From: Streptococcus salivarius
GTDB lineage: Bacteria; Bacillota; Bacilli; Lactobacillales; Streptococcaceae
DNA: 64,000 nt
Assembly: GCF_009738225.1 (NCBI RefSeq)
Contig: NZ_CP018187.1
Span: 2,180,501-2,244,500, forward strand
Direction of reading: 5' to 3'
The first letter of the stretch is position 1. The number at the start of each line of letters is the position of its first letter. A model generated the notes under the pieces. That model was given only the letters and a program-made list of their open reading frames with translations, ran no database searches and was not told the DNA's origin. The position numbers were made by a program, and so were the translations under genes. This document shows, in pieces, positions 24,466 through 33,155 of the stretch.

Positions 24466-25494
24466 ATGGTATTAGGAAAAGTAAGTGATTTTTTAATCAA
24501 GCATCAAAGATTGTTAACGTACTTAAGTATTTTTGCTGCGTTAATGTTATTAATGCGCTTAGTGTATGATGATGTTTTGGTTGACCATGATAATCCCATC
24601 GTTTTAGCAATCTTTATAGGAATACTAGTTCTTTGGACCCTAGCATCTTACCTTAATCGAAGACAGCATATGCTATCCCACTTTATCTTACAGAGTTCGA
24701 AACTTATTAACGTCTATGCTGTAGACTTAGATTATCGTTTTATTGCGGTTAATAGGAATGATATTCGGCTCATGGAAGAAATCTTTTATTTCACTCCCAA
24801 AATTGGTGACTTTCCAATGAATTATCTTAATAGTGAAGATGCTGCGCGTTTAAAAGCAAATGTTGATCGTGCGAAAAAGGGTGAAACATTTATATTTATG
24901 GATACTATTAAGACAGGCGACAAAACGCTTTACTGGCAAAATATGTATTCTCCCATTTATAACAATCGCCAAAAAGTGATTGGTGTTTTTTGTTTTGTTC
25001 TTGATGTTACAGAGCAGAGACTTCATGAACTTGAAATACAGAGGATGGCATACGAAGATGTTTTAACACGGGTTCATAATCGACGATATATTGAGCTTGC
25101 TTTTGAGGAATGTCTGACACGTAAAGAAGAACAAATTACGGTTATTATATCTGATTTGGATAAATTCAAGGAAGCAAATGATACCTTTGGACATGCTACG
25201 GGAGATAAGATTCTAATTGAATTTGGTGATATTTTAACGAAGATAATGCCTGAAAGTGCTGTAATAGCAAGGTTAGGTGGAGATGAATTTGCGGTTTTAC
25301 TCCCTGGAGTTTCTGAAAATCAAGCTGAATTTTTAATAAAACTTGTTCAAGCAGAAATGACTCTCAAAGATATGAGGATTACAGCATCTTTAGGTGCTTA
25401 TACGGACTCTTATCAATCACATAAAAACTTCGTTGATTTTTTTGCAATAGCTGATAAGAAAATGTACGAAATTAAAAGTCAGAAAGGAAAATAA
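24466..25494 (+). CDS. Membrane-bound PAS-GGDEF diguanylate cyclase
   Basis: A 342-residue protein with two transmembrane helices (about 15-35 and 43-62), a PAS sensor domain (about 80-180, ending FCFVLDVTEQR) and a GGDEF domain (about 185-342). The active-site motif is intact: RLGGDEFAVLLPG, with GGDEF at 271-275, plus substrate-binding DLDKFKEANDTFGH. It should make c-di-GMP from GTP. The inhibitory I-site RxxD expected five residues before GGDEF is absent (PESA), so product inhibition is unlikely. A GTGAGG site precedes the ATG. Its stop comes from a local duplication; the likely ancestral end was ...KGERR. It heads the exopolysaccharide module. Confidence 0.93.
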   Translation: MVLGKVSDFLIKHQRLLTYLSIFAALMLLMRLVYDDVLVDHDNPIVLAIFIGILVLWTLASYLNRRQHMLSHFILQSSKLINVYAVDLDYRFIAVNRNDIRLMEEIFYFTPKIGDFPMNYLNSEDAARLKANVDRAKKGETFIFMDTIKTGDKTLYWQNMYSPIYNNRQKVIGVFCFVLDVTEQRLHELEIQRMAYEDVLTRVHNRRYIELAFEECLTRKEEQITVIISDLDKFKEANDTFGHATGDKILIEFGDILTKIMPESAVIARLGGDEFAVLLPGVSENQAEFLIKLVQAEMTLKDMRITASLGAYTDSYQSHKNFVDFFAIADKKMYEIKSQKGK

Positions 25495-25766
25495 AATGTT
25501 TGACATTATTCTAGTCGATGACGGTAGTGGAGCTGATTTTGCACCGTTATTTGCAATAGCTGATAGGAAAATGTACGAAATTAAAAGTCAGAAAGGAGAA
25601 CGTCGATGATGTTTCAAGATGTTGTTATTGTCATTCCTGCCTATGAACCTGATGACCGTTTGTTAGAACTTTTGAAAAATATTCGGGATAAGGAAAATCA
25701 AATGTTTGACATTATTCTAGTCGATGACGGTAGTGGAGCTGATTTTGCACCGTTATTTGCAATAGC
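25442..25766 (+). repeat. Interleaved A-B-A'-B' duplication at the cyclase/glycosyltransferase joint
   Basis: Block A (25442-25491, cyclase 3' end) recurs at 25551-25600 with two changes. Block B (25494-25560) recurs exactly at 25700-25766 inside the glycosyltransferase. The extra copy lengthens the spacer between the two genes and gives the cyclase a new stop. Confidence 0.9.
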
Positions 25767-26670
25767 GCAGAGTAACTATGCATGTCATTTACAAAGACAT
25801 GCTGATAATAAAGGAAAAGGTCGTGCTTTAAAAACGGCTATTTCATATATTTTGGACAATTTTCCTAATGCCAAAGGAATTGTGACGATTGATTCTGATG
25901 GTCAACACACCTACGAAGACATGATGAAATGTTTGGCTGAATTTTTGCAACATCCTGATAGTTTGGTGCTGGGTGTTAGAACATTTGAAAAATCTGTTCC
26001 TTTACGTAGTAAATTTGGAAATTTATTGACAAGAGACGTCTTGGGGGCTATGACAGGTGTGCACGTTTCTGATACGCAAACGGGACTTCGTGTGATTCCT
26101 ATGTCATGGTTGCCAAAACTCTTAACCGTGGAGGGTGAACGGTATGAATTTGAGATGAATATGTTACTTGAGGCAAAAGAGGATAATATTCTGATTTGTG
26201 AAGTTGGCATTGCAACGATTTATTTGGATGAAAATCAGTCGTCGCATTTTGATGCGATTCGTGACTCGATTAGAATTTACAAGGTTTTCTTCAAGTACAT
26301 TTTTGCATCATTGTTTTCCTTCTTGGTTGATATTATTGCTTTTACGATTTTAATTTCTTTGTTTAATGGATTGAGTTTTAGTGCGGTGACGTTAGCTTCG
26401 ATTTTAGCGCGTGTGATATCATCTGTTGTTAATTTCACCTTGAATCATAAGGTGGTCTTTAAACGAGGTCAATCAAATAGTGCGATAAAATACTTCACTT
26501 TGGTGGTAGTACAGATTGTTTTGTCAAGTTTATTGGTAACAGTTCTAGGAAATGCCTTGGCGGCGCTGCCAATTTCATTGGTGAAGATTTTAGTTGACGG
26601 TACACTTTTCTTTGTCAGTTATTTTGTGCAAAAACATTTGATTTTTAGTGGAGGTGAGAATGAAGACTAG
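25606..26670 (+). CDS. GT2 glycosyltransferase fused to a GtrA-like membrane domain
   Basis: The 354-residue protein has an N-terminal GT-A domain of the dolichyl-phosphate mannose synthase type (about 1-225). VVIVIPAYEPD leads it, ILVDDGSGADF follows, and the metal-binding TIDSDGQHTYEDM is at about residue 90. A C-terminal GtrA domain of four helices spans about 230-350. Such proteins load a sugar onto undecaprenyl phosphate and help present it outside. GAAAGGAG sets the ATG. The gene overlaps the next one by 11 bases. It could supply a lipid-linked sugar for the GT-C-like protein at the end of the cluster. Confidence 0.9.
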   Translation: MMFQDVVIVIPAYEPDDRLLELLKNIRDKENQMFDIILVDDGSGADFAPLFAIAQSNYACHLQRHADNKGKGRALKTAISYILDNFPNAKGIVTIDSDGQHTYEDMMKCLAEFLQHPDSLVLGVRTFEKSVPLRSKFGNLLTRDVLGAMTGVHVSDTQTGLRVIPMSWLPKLLTVEGERYEFEMNMLLEAKEDNILICEVGIATIYLDENQSSHFDAIRDSIRIYKVFFKYIFASLFSFLVDIIAFTILISLFNGLSFSAVTLASILARVISSVVNFTLNHKVVFKRGQSNSAIKYFTLVVVQIVLSSLLVTVLGNALAALPISLVKILVDGTLFFVSYFVQKHLIFSGGENED

Positions 26671-28885
26671 TAAGAGGATACTCTATTTCATTGCATTTGT
26701 AACGACTGCCTTTTATTTAACTTGGCGTTTGGTGGCGACTATTCCGTGGCATGATTCATGGTTTGCGCTGATCTTTGGGATTTTATTGTGGGGAAGTGAG
26801 TTAGTTTCAGCCATTACAGGCTACATTCTCATTTGGAATAAGCAAAAGGACTTTGAGCTTGAAAAGCCTGAGATTGCTAAGGAGCGTTACCCAGATGTGG
26901 ATGTTTTGATTGCAACGCATAATGAGGATCCAGAGTTGCTTTATAAGACGATTAATGCCTGCACTTTTATGGAATATCCTGATAAGTCTAAGGTGCATAT
27001 CTACGTCTGTGATGATACCAATCGTCTAGAAGTTGCCAAATTGGCTGATGAGCTTGGTGTTGGTTATTTTGGTTTGGCGGATAATAAAGATGCCAAATCA
27101 GGAAACTACAATAATGCTTTACGTCAGACGTCATCACCTTTGGTGGCGACATTTGATGCGGATATGATTCCTTATCGTGAATTCCTGTTGGAAACTGTGC
27201 CTTATTTTGTTGAACAAGTTGAGGCTTATGAAAATGGTGACGATTATGATAAGTCAAAAGTTGGTTTGATTCAAACGCCACAAAGTTTTTACAATGCTGA
27301 TATTTTCCAATTTAACTTGTTTTCAGAATCAACCTTACCAAACGAACAAGATTTCTTTTCCAAAGAAATTAATGTTTGCAATAATTCGCACGGTGCAGCG
27401 GTTTATACGGGGTCTAATACGCTTATTTTCCGCAAGGCGATTGAAGATGTTGGTGGTTTTCCGACAGATACCATTACGGAGGATTTCGAGCTAGGTGTTC
27501 GGATGAATGCGGCTGGTTATGTAAATTATTCGACGAAAAGTCCAATGGCTAGTGGGTTAACGCCAACAGATTTGAAGAGTGTCATCAAACAGCGCGCGCG
27601 CTGGGGACGTGGCGTTATTCGCAGTAGCTACAATATGAATATCTTCTTTAATCCCAAATTGACAAAGGGGCAAAGAATTGTTTATATTAATGGCTATCTT
27701 TATTGGTGGTCTTTCTTTAGACGGTTATTGTATATCTTGGCACCGATTTTATATACGGTTTTCCATGTGCGTGTGGTGGTGTCAAATATCTGGCTACTGT
27801 TCCTATTCTGGTTGCCAAGTTACGCATTGACACACTTGTCAATGCGAGAAGTCTCAAAACAATACCGAACACAGGTTTGGGGAGAAATTGTGGAAACGAT
27901 TTTTGCTCCGTATTTGTTTATTCCCATGATGTTGGAGTCCTTTGGCATTAGCGATAAAAAATTTAAGGTGACACGTAAGGGAAATGATACGTCGTGGACG
28001 TTGTACCTTTATGCGCTTCCTTATCTTGTTTTATGGGGATTAGCCGTTTATGGTTTGGTGACTTTTAACTATGGAAAATTTGGTTCAGAGCTTTTTTATG
28101 GAAGTATTATCAGTTTTTGGTTGATTTATCATATCATCAATTTGACCTTTGCGATTTTCTGTGCGCTTGGTCGTCCGATTTATCGCTCAAGTGAGCGTTT
28201 TACTGTTGATGAAGCTATGGTTATTGAGGTTGATGATGATTCTTACCAAGTGAGAGTCTGTGATATTTCAGAAACGGGGATTTCATTCTATACGGATTTA
28301 CCATTGTATTTGCCGAAAGAAAAAGAACTGACGCTTAATTTGCAATCACGTGATTACCATGCGAGGGTAAAAGGTCATGTTGTTCGTGTTTTTGCGATTG
28401 ATAATGGTTGGCGCTACGGCGTTCAATTTTCAGAAGTTCCTGAAGCTGATAAGCGCGAATTTTATCAGTACATTTATGACCGCATTAATTACAATCTTCC
28501 GAAGGAAAAAGACCCTTGGATGACAACATGGGATGATTTATTTGAGAACTTTAGTCAACGTTTCCAAAATAATGAACGTCCTGTTTCAGCCTATGACCAA
28601 GTAGCTTTTCCGAAAGTTCGTGTCAATGAAGAGGTTCAGGTTGCTGGAAACAAATGCCAGCTTAGAAAGACAGATTATTATTACATGACATTTTCTGGAA
28701 AATTGACAAATCCTAAAAAAGAACCGAATGTCGCATTTACCTACAAAGATTTGCCAATTCAGTTGACTTTTGTGTCCTATGATACTGATAGAGACGAATC
28801 GCTTTATCGAGTTACCAATTTAGCGGATTTGGATAGCTTACCTGCTTTTAAAGCCTTAGCAAATGAATGGAGAGGGAGAGTATGA
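26660..28885 (+). CDS. Cellulose-synthase-like GT2 with C-terminal PilZ domain
   Basis: A 741-residue processive GT2 (BcsA-like). Two N-terminal helices lead into the GT-A core with VCDDTNR, TFDADM (DAD at 166-168), TED at 273-275 and QRARW at 311-315, the set expected of chain-forming synthases. About five transmembrane helices follow, then a PilZ domain from about residue 500. It has RPIYRSSER (R505-xxx-R509 and R513) and DISETGIS (D535-x-S-x-x-G), the c-di-GMP contacts. The ATG with GGAGG five bases upstream is preferred over an earlier GTG. No bcsB or bcsZ follows, so the polymer is probably not classical cellulose. Confidence 0.94.
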   Translation: MKTSKRILYFIAFVTTAFYLTWRLVATIPWHDSWFALIFGILLWGSELVSAITGYILIWNKQKDFELEKPEIAKERYPDVDVLIATHNEDPELLYKTINACTFMEYPDKSKVHIYVCDDTNRLEVAKLADELGVGYFGLADNKDAKSGNYNNALRQTSSPLVATFDADMIPYREFLLETVPYFVEQVEAYENGDDYDKSKVGLIQTPQSFYNADIFQFNLFSESTLPNEQDFFSKEINVCNNSHGAAVYTGSNTLIFRKAIEDVGGFPTDTITEDFELGVRMNAAGYVNYSTKSPMASGLTPTDLKSVIKQRARWGRGVIRSSYNMNIFFNPKLTKGQRIVYINGYLYWWSFFRRLLYILAPILYTVFHVRVVVSNIWLLFLFWLPSYALTHLSMREVSKQYRTQVWGEIVETIFAPYLFIPMMLESFGISDKKFKVTRKGNDTSWTLYLYALPYLVLWGLAVYGLVTFNYGKFGSELFYGSIISFWLIYHIINLTFAIFCALGRPIYRSSERFTVDEAMVIEVDDDSYQVRVCDISETGISFYTDLPLYLPKEKELTLNLQSRDYHARVKGHVVRVFAIDNGWRYGVQFSEVPEADKREFYQYIYDRINYNLPKEKDPWMTTWDDLFENFSQRFQNNERPVSAYDQVAFPKVRVNEEVQVAGNKCQLRKTDYYYMTFSGKLTNPKKEPNVAFTYKDLPIQLTFVSYDTDRDESLYRVTNLADLDSLPAFKALANEWRGRV

Positions 28886-30822
28886 TTAGTATTGCTAGAT
28901 TACTGTTGTTCTTTGTGATTACCATGGGGTACAATGCCTTTTTCCGTAATACTGTGAAGATGAATCGCCGTCTGACATGGGTGTTTACATTTTCAGTCAT
29001 TACATTGGTATTGTACCTTGGTAGTTTGTTAGGCTTTATGTTGCAGACCGTGTATGCCATTTCTGTTTTGGGCTGTCTTTTGAGTCTTTATTATCTTTGG
29101 GCGGTATGGAAAAAGAAATATCGCTTTAGGAGACTTGATTATATTGCGCTTGGAATGATGGCTTATTTGCTTTTGTTTGGAATAACGCTCTGGCATTCAC
29201 CGCTTTTACATTATGATAATTTTACGCATTGGGCAACGATTGTAAAATTTTTCCATATCAATAATGCATTGCCAACACAGCAGGATACGATTATTAGTTA
29301 TTATACCTATCCTGTTGGAAGTTCACTTTTCATTTATTTTTTCACGACTATCGTAGGCTTTTCAGAAGGTAGTATGTTGGTCGGGCAATTCTTCTTGATT
29401 GCTTCCAGTCTTTATGCCATGTTTGCGGCACTTCGTGATGATCGACGTGTCTTAATGGTTAGCATGATTTTTGCTTCGTTTGCTGTTTTTAATACGTTCA
29501 ACGTTGCTATTCGATTAAATAATTTGCTGGTTGATTTTCTGCTTCCGGCCTTGGCCTTGGCAGCCATAGCAGGTTGTTTTGTCTATCGTAATCGTTTCTG
29601 GTTTTTGTCGCTAAATACGGCGGTAATTCTTGGATTATTAAGTATCGTCAAAGTAAGTGGACTTTTCTTTGTCGCTCTCGTTTTAGTAGTTTATGTGGTT
29701 TGTATTGTGCGTTTACTTGTTCGTAAAAGAGCACGTTTAAAAGCACTAGTGCTGCTCATAATGACCTTGCTAGTCAGCTGTCTTCCTTTTGTTATTTGGC
29801 AAAAGCATGTGACGGATAATTTCCCAAATGCCTCAAGTGCCAAGCATGCGGTGTCCATGTCAGAACTTGGTCAGGTATTGACTGGAAATCTGTCAGGCGT
29901 CCCACAAAAAATTATCACTCTTTTTGTCAAATCGGTGTTTACGTTTGACAGTTTGGCAAGCAATGGAATTTTGATAATCAATCTGATTATGCTGATTGCC
30001 TTTATTGTGATTGGCATTCGTTTGAAATATAAGAAATTTGTCTTGTTGACTTGGGGATTTGTTGATATTTCGATTGTGACTTACTATATTGGCATTTTAC
30101 TCATGTATCTGACAGCAATGCCGACTGATGAAGCGTTAGAATTAGCAGGATTTGAGCGCTATGCTTCGAGCATCGTTATCTTTGCTGTTGGTTGTTTGAC
30201 CATGGCTTTAGCATGGGTAATGGACAAGTGTCTGTATGAAAAAATCATTAGTAAACGTAATGCTAGGTCTTACAAGAGCTTATTTAATAAACACTTGTAC
30301 CAATACGCGAGCCTTGTTTTGACAGTTTATGCCATTGGAATGTTCTTGTCAGAAAATAATAGCATTGTTTACAATAACAATCAGGAAACAAACGAGGTCG
30401 CAAAAGAAATTCGTCAGTTTACTGGAAGTCAGAGTAATTCGTCAACGGATAGAATTTTGGTTGTAACAGCAGATAAGGAGAATGTAGATAATTATTTTGC
30501 CCAATATGCTAGTCGTTATTATCTGTGGGATGTCAATGTTGATGCCAGAGAAAATTTTGTGTCGGTTGACCAAAAATTTTTAGATTTAATGGCATCATAC
30601 AGCGACAGCGCAACAAGTTATTACCTCAGCAATAAAAATATCGATACTAGAGATGATTCCAATTTAACAGACGATGACTTTATTGCACTCTTAAAAACGT
30701 ATGACGAAGTCTTGATTTTAGATGACCATTATACGTTTAATGCCTTGACGAAAAAACTATTTGGTCGGACATATTCCCCAGGATTGTATAAAGTATCAGA
30801 TATTCTTGCTGGAAAAGGGTAA
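28882..30822 (+). CDS. Large polytopic membrane protein, GT-C-like, of the c-di-GMP module
   Basis: The 646-residue protein has about 12 hydrophobic helices up to residue 495 and then a soluble, presumably extracytoplasmic C-terminal domain of about 140 residues. The loop HYDNFTHWATIVKFF (about 110-124) has an Asp/His set like the first-loop acidic motif of GT-C mannosyltransferases. Its ATG overlaps the stop of the synthase gene (ATGA) with GGGAG just upstream, so it belongs to the module. It may add side groups from lipid-linked sugars made by the GT2-GtrA protein, or help polymer export. I do not recognise a named family. Confidence 0.85.
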   Translation: MISIARLLLFFVITMGYNAFFRNTVKMNRRLTWVFTFSVITLVLYLGSLLGFMLQTVYAISVLGCLLSLYYLWAVWKKKYRFRRLDYIALGMMAYLLLFGITLWHSPLLHYDNFTHWATIVKFFHINNALPTQQDTIISYYTYPVGSSLFIYFFTTIVGFSEGSMLVGQFFLIASSLYAMFAALRDDRRVLMVSMIFASFAVFNTFNVAIRLNNLLVDFLLPALALAAIAGCFVYRNRFWFLSLNTAVILGLLSIVKVSGLFFVALVLVVYVVCIVRLLVRKRARLKALVLLIMTLLVSCLPFVIWQKHVTDNFPNASSAKHAVSMSELGQVLTGNLSGVPQKIITLFVKSVFTFDSLASNGILIINLIMLIAFIVIGIRLKYKKFVLLTWGFVDISIVTYYIGILLMYLTAMPTDEALELAGFERYASSIVIFAVGCLTMALAWVMDKCLYEKIISKRNARSYKSLFNKHLYQYASLVLTVYAIGMFLSENNSIVYNNNQETNEVAKEIRQFTGSQSNSSTDRILVVTADKENVDNYFAQYASRYYLWDVNVDARENFVSVDQKFLDLMASYSDSATSYYLSNKNIDTRDDSNLTDDDFIALLKTYDEVLILDDHYTFNALTKKLFGRTYSPGLYKVSDILAGKG

Positions 30823-30931
30823 GTTTTCTAGCTTTATCAAGCATAAGTCTTGATATTTCAAATAAAATATTCTATTACAACAAAAAATATGTAGAAGGAG
30901 GCGGAGTTTGTGACTTCGCCTCTTGTGGTGC

Positions 30932-31126
30932 TCAAAAGACTTTCTTGAACATTGGAGAGGAAGCTAAGATAAATCCGTTTGAATTATCTGCTCTAATCAT
31001 CACACAAAGCGAGGTCCTTAAAGGATGCAATCCACGTTCCACACACTCAACACTAGTATAGAAAGATCTCATATCCGCAAAAGCAATATCAGATTTTGGT
31101 TCCCGTGAACAATCAAAATAGCCCAT
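30932..31126 (-). pseudogene. N-terminal fragment of a UmuC/ImpB-type Y-family DNA polymerase
   Basis: The 64 codons MGYFDCSREPKSDIAFADM...ADNSNGFILASSPMFKKVF match the start of mobile-element UmuC/UvrX polymerases, including the catalytic-site region DIAFADMRSFYTSVEC. The frame ends by TGA where the real protein continues for about 400 residues. The remainder is not in the window, so it is a truncated relic. The start overlaps the stop of the partner gene fragment upstream (TAATG). Confidence 0.85.
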
Positions 31127-31363
31127 TATCTATCTATTTTATAGTTGTTTTCCCAATATTCCCTTTCACCTTTTCCTATGCCTTCTGGTAATTGCTTCAA
31201 ACATTGTCCCATACTTTGATATTTAACAATTTCAGTTATTTCAGCCAAAGAAAGTCGATGAGATGCTCTGCTAAAGTCCGTATCGAAGTAATCAACCTCT
31301 TCTATTTCAACTAAAATCTCATAATTTTGACCAAGATAATATTTAATTTCAGATGAGGTAAAA
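31126..31363 (-). pseudogene. 3' fragment of the gene normally upstream of umuC, cut at the att repeat
   Basis: On the minus strand a frame without a start codon reads SEIKYYLGQNYEILVEIEE...LSLAEITEIV...EYWENNYKIDR and ends in TAATG with the umuC fragment. Going upstream the frame runs into a stop right at the third att repeat. The gene therefore lost its 5' end exactly at the island border. It may be the small cofactor often paired with such polymerases, but I cannot name it. Confidence 0.65.
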
Positions 31364-31368
31364 TAATT
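31354..31368 (+). repeat. attR: third copy of the rpmG-end repeat, right island border
   Basis: TGAGGTAAAATAATT equals 12171-12185. Unlike the internal copy it keeps the bases after the rpmG stop (ATT), as expected for the original chromosomal right junction. Confidence 0.75.
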
Positions 31369-31373
31369 GAATT

Positions 31374-31406
31374 AAAAACCATGAAAATAAGATTTTCATG
31401 GTTTTT
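31374..31406 (+). terminator. Likely native rpmG terminator, displaced 19 kb by the island
   Basis: AAAAACCATGAAAA pairs with TTTTCATGGTTTTT around a short loop, eight bases after the right att copy. In an island-free chromosome it would directly follow rpmG. Confidence 0.75.
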
Positions 31407-31429
31407 CTATTACTCAAGGAGGAGGTCCT

Positions 31430-32362
31430 ATGACTAAATTAGAAACATTTAGATGGCGTATGTGGCATGTTTACCTCCTTATTTTTATAACCATTCTACT
31501 TACAGGTACATTCGTTCGCCATGGTTATAGAATTCAGGCCGCTTATTCCTTAGACGATAGACTTTACGACTATACTAACAAAAAAGTTACTGTAACATCC
31601 TTTCAAAACGTCAAAATTGGAAACTTTAACGTTTTAGGTGTTAAGTTTGGAAATGAAAAATCACTGGAGAGAAGTCAATTAGCTGTTGGTCGCACCTACC
31701 TAGCCTTCCAAGAATCTAGGTATAAACTATCTAAAAACAAGAAAGACTCTAAAAATTATGATATTATTCACTATTATCAGCTTGGTAAAGATACTGGAAA
31801 AGGACACACTATTAATGTACTAGGCCTTGCTAAAAAACTAGGATATAATAATCCCGGTTCCATGGATAATACCATGTACTCCGATGGTAGGGATGAGTTT
31901 GTGAAATTTTCATCCTATGACAACAAAAAAGTATTCTATGTCAATTTACGCACCCATAAGGCAACCAGAACCAAACCATCAAAAGTCAGTCGATACCACG
32001 GATTTGCTAAACCTTACCGCTATCTCCTTTCAAAGGATAATTTTTCTATAGGTTATAAAGATGATTCCCTCACTATCAACTCCATGCCCCTTATCTGGAC
32101 CAAAGAAAGAAATTTTGCTGATTACAAAGATCAAGATGACAATAAATATAGTGACCAATCGCTCAAAAAAAGATTTAGCTTAATCATCGTAACAACTGAC
32201 TCACTTAATCTGGATGATGCTGTTAAACTGCAAAAAGAGTTAACACCAGATAAGGAGGATATCTATTGGTATTTTACAAGCACTAATACAACTACTGGAC
32301 GCCTCGAGCAAGTTAAAAGTCAAAAAGACTACAACCTACTAGTTAAGGAGAGTCATAACTAA
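31430..32362 (+). CDS. Membrane-anchored protein of unknown function (first of three)
   Basis: A 310-residue protein. One N-terminal transmembrane helix (about residues 13-32) is followed by a long hydrophilic, Lys/Asp/Tyr-rich domain that should lie outside the membrane. No cysteine-lipobox, LPxTG or catalytic motif is visible. GGAGGAGG gives a strong ribosome site. It is followed with one base between stop and next start by a second anchored protein, then by a polytopic one. The three look like one operon and perhaps one envelope complex. No family is recognised. Confidence 0.8.
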   Translation: MTKLETFRWRMWHVYLLIFITILLTGTFVRHGYRIQAAYSLDDRLYDYTNKKVTVTSFQNVKIGNFNVLGVKFGNEKSLERSQLAVGRTYLAFQESRYKLSKNKKDSKNYDIIHYYQLGKDTGKGHTINVLGLAKKLGYNNPGSMDNTMYSDGRDEFVKFSSYDNKKVFYVNLRTHKATRTKPSKVSRYHGFAKPYRYLLSKDNFSIGYKDDSLTINSMPLIWTKERNFADYKDQDDNKYSDQSLKKRFSLIIVTTDSLNLDDAVKLQKELTPDKEDIYWYFTSTNTTTGRLEQVKSQKDYNLLVKESHN

Positions 32363-32363
32363 T

Positions 32364-33155
32364 ATGGTAAAAAATAGCTTCAAATACCTTAAAATCACTA
32401 TGCCCTTTATTTTATTATTGACCATGATTGCTATCTTTTTCTATAACAACGCTCAAGAAAATATTAAAGGGTTTTATAAAACTCGTGGATTTCAAGGGAA
32501 AGTACAAATAACTGGCATCGGTTGGGCAGATAAAATTACTTATCGTATGAATGAAGAAGATGAGGTTAAACATTACCTGATTTTCCATATTGATTATCAA
32601 GAGACTATTAATAACAAAACAGCACATGTAAAGACTCAACTGCCTCTCCATATTCAAGATTTACTCTATCCTTACATTGCCAGCCCAACAGAAAACGACT
32701 CAGATTTTAATCGCCAAAATAGTGAATATAAGATTTTACCTGATGAAAGAGAATATGGGGACGACTTTGTTAAGAAGTCTATTAAAATCAACCCTAGAAA
32801 TCAAAAATTTATCAATGATATCTCTGAAGCTTTAAGTACCGAGAAAGATTTAAAAAATATTATTGTTCAGATAGAACCTGTACCATACACGACGCTCTAT
32901 ACTTATGAGAGGGGACATTCTAAAGCGCTAGGTGGCTATTATGATTTTTCACTTAAAGATGCTCTACGAAACAAACAACTTACTGTCCAATTGAGTTTGC
33001 CTTCTGGTTCCACGACTAAAGAAATTGACTTACATTCTCAATTAGAACAAGTACTAAAAAACTCTGAACTACCAGATGGACGGTATATCTTAAATCAAAA
33101 TAACGACTTTCCAAAAGAGGTACATATTGATGGCAATCAAATTAGAAGTAACTGA
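32364..33155 (+). CDS. Membrane-anchored protein of unknown function (second of three)
   Basis: A 263-residue protein with one N-terminal helix (about 12-28) and an extracytoplasmic domain of mixed alpha/beta type that includes TAHVKTQLPLHIQDLLYPYI and LTVQLSLPSGSTTKEIDL. It overlaps the third gene by about 26 bases. No known domain is recognised. The shared layout with the preceding protein (single anchor, hydrophilic body of similar size) suggests that they work together. Confidence 0.78.
   Translation: MVKNSFKYLKITMPFILLLTMIAIFFYNNAQENIKGFYKTRGFQGKVQITGIGWADKITYRMNEEDEVKHYLIFHIDYQETINNKTAHVKTQLPLHIQDLLYPYIASPTENDSDFNRQNSEYKILPDEREYGDDFVKKSIKINPRNQKFINDISEALSTEKDLKNIIVQIEPVPYTTLYTYERGHSKALGGYYDFSLKDALRNKQLTVQLSLPSGSTTKEIDLHSQLEQVLKNSELPDGRYILNQNNDFPKEVHIDGNQIRSN

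Noticed and set aside
26660..28885. Calling the synthase a true cellulose synthase (bcsA)
   Set aside because: Motifs fit processive GT2 enzymes in general; bcsB, bcsZ and bcsC are absent and a GT-C-like protein is linked instead, so the polymer is left open.
12169..31368. Prophage
   Set aside because: No capsid, portal, terminase, tail, holin or lysin genes; only recombinase, Rep and regulator genes, so an integrative element fits better.
12169..31368. CRISPR array or cas genes
   Set aside because: No regularly spaced repeats and no Cas-like proteins were found anywhere in the window.
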